Shown here piece by piece: positions 60,651 to 64,000 of a stretch of DNA of 64,000 bases. The stretch spans positions 62,001 to 126,000 of the forward strand of contig NZ_JAFFZS010000011.1 of assembly GCF_016921115.1 (NCBI RefSeq), in the 5' to 3' direction. Position 1 is the first letter of the stretch; every line of letters starts with the position of its first letter. The notes below the pieces were generated by a model. The model did no database searches. It had not been told where the DNA came from and saw nothing but the letters and a program-made list of their open reading frames with translations. This stretch comes from Streptomyces actuosus (lineage in GTDB: Bacteria > Actinomycetota > Actinomycetes > Streptomycetales > Streptomycetaceae). The position numbers and the translations under genes were made by a program.

Positions 60651-61517
60651 GTGCTTACTCCGCACGCCACCAGCGAGTACGGCGCCCTGCGCCACGTCGC
60701 CATGCGCTACGCCAGCGACGTCACCCCCGACCTCGACGGCCCCGGCGTCCACCCCGTCCTGACCCGCCAGAAGACCACCAGCTCCTGGCAGCCGTACGAT
60801 CCGGCTACCGTCCGCTCCCAGCAGGACACCCTGATTGACCTCCTTCGCGGCCGCGGCACCGAGGTGACCCTCCTCGACGCCGTGCCGGGGTGCCCGGTCC
60901 AGCACTACCCCCGCGACATCGCCTTCGTCATCGACCACGTCCTGGTCATGGCGCGCCTGAACTCCACGCACCGCCTCCCCGAGGCCGAAGCGCTCGCCCC
61001 GCTGCTGACCGGCGCCCCGCACGTCGCCCACCTGGACGAGGGCACCATCGAGGGCGGTGACGTCGCCCTGCACGCCGGCACCGTCCTGGTCGGCCTCGGG
61101 GAGGAGACGTCCCCCGCGGGCTTGGGGGCGCTGCAACGGGCACTGGCCCACCACGGCGTCGACCGTGAGGTCCGCCCGGTCCGCTTCGCTGTCGACGGCA
61201 TCGTCCACCTGGACGACCACTTCACCATCGTCGCGCCCGGCACCGCCCTCATCCACCGTGAGGTCTTCCCGCCCGCCGAACTGCACTTCTTCGAGCAGCA
61301 CTTCGACCTCGTCGACGTCACCGAGACAGAGGCGCGCGCCGTCCAGGCCAACGTCCTGGCGATCGCTCCGGACACCGTGATCGTCACCGCTGGCAGCGAC
61401 CGCATCGCAGGGCAGCTCGCCGCACGCGGACTCGAAATCCTCACCGTCGACTACTCCGAGGTCACCCGGATCCCCGGCTCGCTGCGCTGCACCACCCTGC
61501 CGCTGACCCGCGCCTGA
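60651..61517 (+). CDS. DDAH/arginine-deiminase-like amidinohydrolase
   Basis: The protein (288 aa) has the pentein catalytic set: EGGDV (134-138), His186 in VHLDDHF and the C-terminal nucleophile Cys280 in PGSLRCTTLPLTR. This is the dimethylarginine-dimethylaminohydrolase/arginine-deiminase type, which hydrolyses guanidinium C-N bonds, giving citrulline and an amine from methylarginine. GTG 60651 has AGGAG nine bases upstream. With the PRMT-like enzyme at 63506 it forms an arginine-methylation/demethylation pair. Confidence 0.87.
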   Translation: MLTPHATSEYGALRHVAMRYASDVTPDLDGPGVHPVLTRQKTTSSWQPYDPATVRSQQDTLIDLLRGRGTEVTLLDAVPGCPVQHYPRDIAFVIDHVLVMARLNSTHRLPEAEALAPLLTGAPHVAHLDEGTIEGGDVALHAGTVLVGLGEETSPAGLGALQRALAHHGVDREVRPVRFAVDGIVHLDDHFTIVAPGTALIHREVFPPAELHFFEQHFDLVDVTETEARAVQANVLAIAPDTVIVTAGSDRIAGQLAARGLEILTVDYSEVTRIPGSLRCTTLPLTRA

Positions 61518-61584
61518 TCCACTCCTGGTTCCCGCCCGGCCGCCGCACCGCCGTGCGGTTCTTCGCCCGACTCCTGGAGCTGTC

Positions 61585-62859
61585 GTGTCCGACCCGCTGC
61601 TGCCCGTGCTCCTCGCCGTCCCGGTCGTGGTCCTCGCCTGCCAGGCCGGCGGGCGGGCCGTCAGGCTGCTCGGCCAGCCTCCGGTCATCGGCGAGATCCT
61701 TGCCGGAACCCTGCTCGGTCCCTCGCTGCTCGGCTGGCTCGCCCCCACCGTCCAGCAGCACCTCCTGCCGCCCTCGGTCCTGCCCGTCACCTCCGCCCTG
61801 GGCACCCTCGGCCTCCTGGCCTTCCTGTTCCTGACCGGACTAGAACTCGACCTGCGCAGCCTGCGCACCACCCGCGGCGCCGTCGCCGCGGTCAGCCTCA
61901 CCGGACTCCTGCTCCCCATGGCCCTCGGCGCCGCCCTGGCCGCCGCCCTCTACCCGCACTTCGCCCCCGACGGCGTCGAGCGGCTGCCGTTCACCCTGTT
62001 CGTCGCCGTCGCCCTGAGCATCACCGCCTTCCCGGTCCTCGCCCGGATCCTCGCCGACCGCGGCCTGGAGACCACGCCTCTGGGAACCTTCGCCCTGGCC
62101 TGCGCCGCCACCGACGACGCCCTCGCCTGGTGCCTGCTCACCGCCGCCGTCGCCCTGGCCACCACCGGCACCGCCCTGTCGGCCCTGACCACCCTTGGTC
62201 TCACCGCCGCCTTCGCCGCCGGCCTCACCCTCATACGCCCGCTGCTGCGCACCCTGCTCGAGCGCGCCGGCCGCACCGGCGACGAACTCGTCCTGGCCCT
62301 CCTCTTCACCGGGCTTTGCCTCAGCGCCTACACCACCGACCAGATCGGCGTGCACCCCGCCTTCGGCGCGTTCCTGCTCGGCGCCGCCGCCCCCCGCGGG
62401 CTGCCGGCCGTCGAACGCAGCGCCGCACGCATCCGCACCGTCGTCCTGCCGCTCCTGCTGCCGCTGTTCTTCGTCGACGCCGGCCTGCACACCGACTTCT
62501 CCACCCTGCCCGCCGGACAGTGGGGCTGGGGCGCGGCCATCCTCGCCGTCGCCGTCGTCGGCAAGTGGGGCGGCGCGGCCGGTGCCGCCCGGCTCACCGG
62601 CTCCGACTGGCGCTGGGCGGCCGCCGTCGGCACGCTCATGAACTGCCGCGGCCTGACCGAACTCGTCGTCCTGGGCATCGGCCTGCAGACCGGCGTCATC
62701 ACCGAGACCTTGTTCACCCTCCTAGTGATCATGACCGTCATCACCACCGCGGCCACCGCCCCGATCCTCCGGCGCGTGGCCGGCGACGACCCGCGAATGA
62801 CCCCGCCGGCACCCCACGACGATCCCGAGCGCGCCCCGGCCGGGGAGGCGACCCGATGA
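61585..62859 (+). CDS. CPA2-family cation:proton antiporter
   Basis: The protein (424 aa) has 12 hydrophobic segments and the motifs AFPVLARILADRG and LACAATDDALAW (the paired Asp in TDD) of Na+/H+ antiporters. GTG 61585 has TGGAG upstream. Its stop overlaps the nitroreductase start (ATGA), so the two genes are coupled. In biosynthetic loci such antiporters can serve export or resistance. An alternative is a general ion-homeostasis function. Confidence 0.9.
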   Translation: MSDPLLPVLLAVPVVVLACQAGGRAVRLLGQPPVIGEILAGTLLGPSLLGWLAPTVQQHLLPPSVLPVTSALGTLGLLAFLFLTGLELDLRSLRTTRGAVAAVSLTGLLLPMALGAALAAALYPHFAPDGVERLPFTLFVAVALSITAFPVLARILADRGLETTPLGTFALACAATDDALAWCLLTAAVALATTGTALSALTTLGLTAAFAAGLTLIRPLLRTLLERAGRTGDELVLALLFTGLCLSAYTTDQIGVHPAFGAFLLGAAAPRGLPAVERSAARIRTVVLPLLLPLFFVDAGLHTDFSTLPAGQWGWGAAILAVAVVGKWGGAAGAARLTGSDWRWAAAVGTLMNCRGLTELVVLGIGLQTGVITETLFTLLVIMTVITTAATAPILRRVAGDDPRMTPPAPHDDPERAPAGEATR

Positions 62860-63425
62860 CCCGCTCCCCGAACCCGGTCCTGGACGCGGTCCTCACCCGG
62901 CGCAGCGCACCCCGCCTGACCGAGCCAGCCCCCGGCCCCGCCGAACTGGAGCGCCTCGTCCAGGCCGCGGCGACCGCACCCGATCACGGGCGGCTTCGCC
63001 CCTGGCGAGTGGTCGCGGTGAGCGGCGACGAGCGGGCCCGACTCGGCGGCGCGCTCGGCGAAGCCGCCGACACACCGGAACAGGCCCGCCGCGCCGCCGC
63101 GAAGCCCCTGCGCGCGCCCCTGCTCCTGACGATCGTGCACCGGCCCGTGCCCAACCACCCGAAGGTCCCCGAGTGGGAGCAACTGGCCGCCACCACCGGC
63201 ATGGTCACCACCCTCTCGCTGCTCCTGCACAGCCAAGGCTTCGCTTCGATCTGGCGCACCGGCGCCGCTGTCCGGGCACCCCAGGTCCACAAGTACCTCG
63301 GCGTCGACGAGGACGAACAGCTCCTGGGCTGGCTCTACGTCGGGACCCGGTGCGCCTCCAACGCCGCCGACCGGCGGCCGCTCGACACCCCCGCCAGGAT
63401 CACCTGGCACACCACCGGCATCTGA
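62856..63425 (+). CDS. Nitroreductase-family FMN flavoprotein (YdjA-like)
   Basis: The protein (189 aa) shows the nitroreductase start LTRRSAPRLTEPAP with APDHGRLRPWRV, the YdjA-type FMN-site motif, and a C-terminal GWLYVGT. It uses NAD(P)H to reduce nitro groups, quinones or C=C bonds. GGGGAGG lies upstream of the ATG, which overlaps the antiporter stop. The presence of an N-oxidising diiron enzyme in the cluster fits a reductase for an N-oxidised intermediate, but that is conjecture. Confidence 0.87.
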   Translation: MTRSPNPVLDAVLTRRSAPRLTEPAPGPAELERLVQAAATAPDHGRLRPWRVVAVSGDERARLGGALGEAADTPEQARRAAAKPLRAPLLLTIVHRPVPNHPKVPEWEQLAATTGMVTTLSLLLHSQGFASIWRTGAAVRAPQVHKYLGVDEDEQLLGWLYVGTRCASNAADRRPLDTPARITWHTTGI

Positions 63426-63505
63426 GCCCGTCACCCAGCACACGACACGCCGGCAGTCGCGGCAGCGGAGCTGGGCGGACGCCGAACCTCCGCGAAAGGC
63501 AGACC

Positions 63506-64000
63506 GTGCGCGACATCCAGCACATCGAGATCCCCGGGCACACCCTGAGCGTGCGCGTCGACCCCGGCCCCGAACGAGAGGGCCGCCCCGCCCTGTGGCC
63601 GAGCGTGGGGGAGTACCCGATCTACGACCCGTTCCTCTACACGACCATGACCACCGACGACGAGCGCAACCACCGGTTCCGCGCGGCACTGGCGCACCTG
63701 GCACCAGACCGGCGGATCCTGGACATCGGAACGGGCCAGGACCTGCTCTGGGCACGCGAAGGCGTGCAGGCCGGAGCCCGGCACGCAGTGGCCATCGAGG
63801 TCATCGAGGACGCGTTCCACAAGGCGGCCGCCAACCTGCCGGCCCTCGAGTCCCCGGACCGGATCACGCTCCTGCTCGGCGAGTCGACCAGACTCCGCTT
63901 CGCCCCCCGCGCCGATGTCTGCGTCGCCGAGATCATCGGCTCGCTCGCCGGCGCCGAAGGCGCGGCAGCCGTCCTGGCCGACGCCCGCACCCGCCTCCTG
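63506..64000 (+). CDS. PRMT-like arginine N-methyltransferase, 3' end missing
   Basis: The frame starts at GTG 63506 (AAAGG upstream) and runs off the right edge (165 codons). Motif I is RRILDIGTGQDLLWAR, with the acidic end of strand 2 in AVAIEVIEDAF. AEIIGSLAGAEG resembles the double-E loop (two Glu that hold the guanidinium) of protein arginine methyltransferases, and the N-terminal YDPFLYTTMTTDDERNHRFR resembles the PRMT YFxSY/M-x-D-x2-R helix. It should methylate a guanidino nitrogen, on free arginine (as SznE) or on a peptide Arg. Candidate substrates are the repeat peptide's Arg residues. Confidence 0.8.
   Translation, partial: MRDIQHIEIPGHTLSVRVDPGPEREGRPALWPSVGEYPIYDPFLYTTMTTDDERNHRFRAALAHLAPDRRILDIGTGQDLLWAREGVQAGARHAVAIEVIEDAFHKAAANLPALESPDRITLLLGESTRLRFAPRADVCVAEIIGSLAGAEGAAAVLADARTRLL

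Noticed and set aside
1..64000. Insertion sequences, transposases, integrases or rRNA genes
   Set aside because: None recognised on either strand; no target-site duplications or terminal repeats were seen around the gene blocks.

Overview
The window is high-GC actinobacterial DNA, almost certainly Streptomyces. The evidence is the codon bias, GTG/TTG starts, GGAGG-type ribosome sites, and Streptomyces-type HupA, cold-shock, Tap and Tpg proteins. A tap-tpg telomere operon followed by a helicase, a ParA-type partition operon and a putative plasmid replication region suggest a linear replicon: a giant linear plasmid, or a chromosome arm carrying plasmid-derived genes. No telomere lies in the window.

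Layout. 0-5 kb: a Hanks-type kinase, a small zinc-finger protein, an initiator tRNA, a cold-shock protein, HupA and a lone ApeA-like HEPN defence protein. 5-11 kb: the tap, tpg and helicase operon (minus strand). 11-17.5 kb: small unrecognised plus-strand genes, two sharing a promoter type, plus a degraded GFA-family pseudogene. 17.5-22.3 kb: repeats, a ParA-like and partner operon, and a Fic protein. 22.3-26.8 kb: a cluster of hairpins, a large zinc-binding HTH protein and a frameshifted partner. 26.9-31.1 kb: a minus-strand MurB-like, serine hydrolase, MurA-like and left-handed beta-helix operon, divergent from an XRE regulator. 32.8-34.3 kb: an RmlD-like reductase and a peptide deformylase.

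34.4-50.3 kb is a long minus-strand gene series, mostly coupled by ATGA/GTGA overlaps. It encodes an ABC transporter, HIT protein, APH-type kinase, MFS exporter, triple-NUDIX protein, two PCMT-like methyltransferases (one fused to another methyltransferase and a NUDIX domain), a plain methyltransferase, NUDIX-APH and GNAT-NUDIX fusions, a frameshifted VanX-like dipeptidase, a PIG-L deacetylase and a nitrilase-family amidohydrolase. Six NUDIX domains occur in four genes.

50.5-64 kb looks like a new type of peptide or arginine-derived metabolite locus. A 114-residue protein made of nine 11-residue repeats (GLK-A/L-GMRPDA-A/P) is transcribed divergently from a shortened class II lysyl-tRNA-synthetase-like ligase (EpmA-like) and a TauD-like oxygenase. 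Downstream of the repeat gene lie a strong palindrome, a desaturase, a glycine-amidinotransferase-like protein, a JmjC/cupin oxygenase, a haem-oxygenase-like diiron protein, a GFA protein, a DDAH-like amidinohydrolase, an antiporter, a nitroreductase and a partial PRMT-like methyltransferase. An AlkC-type DNA glycosylase nearby is compatible with self-protection from an alkylating product. The inferred scheme is that the repeat peptide is a multi-site substrate or carrier modified at its Lys, Arg or Asp residues. That link is inference; the gene content is visible in the sequence.
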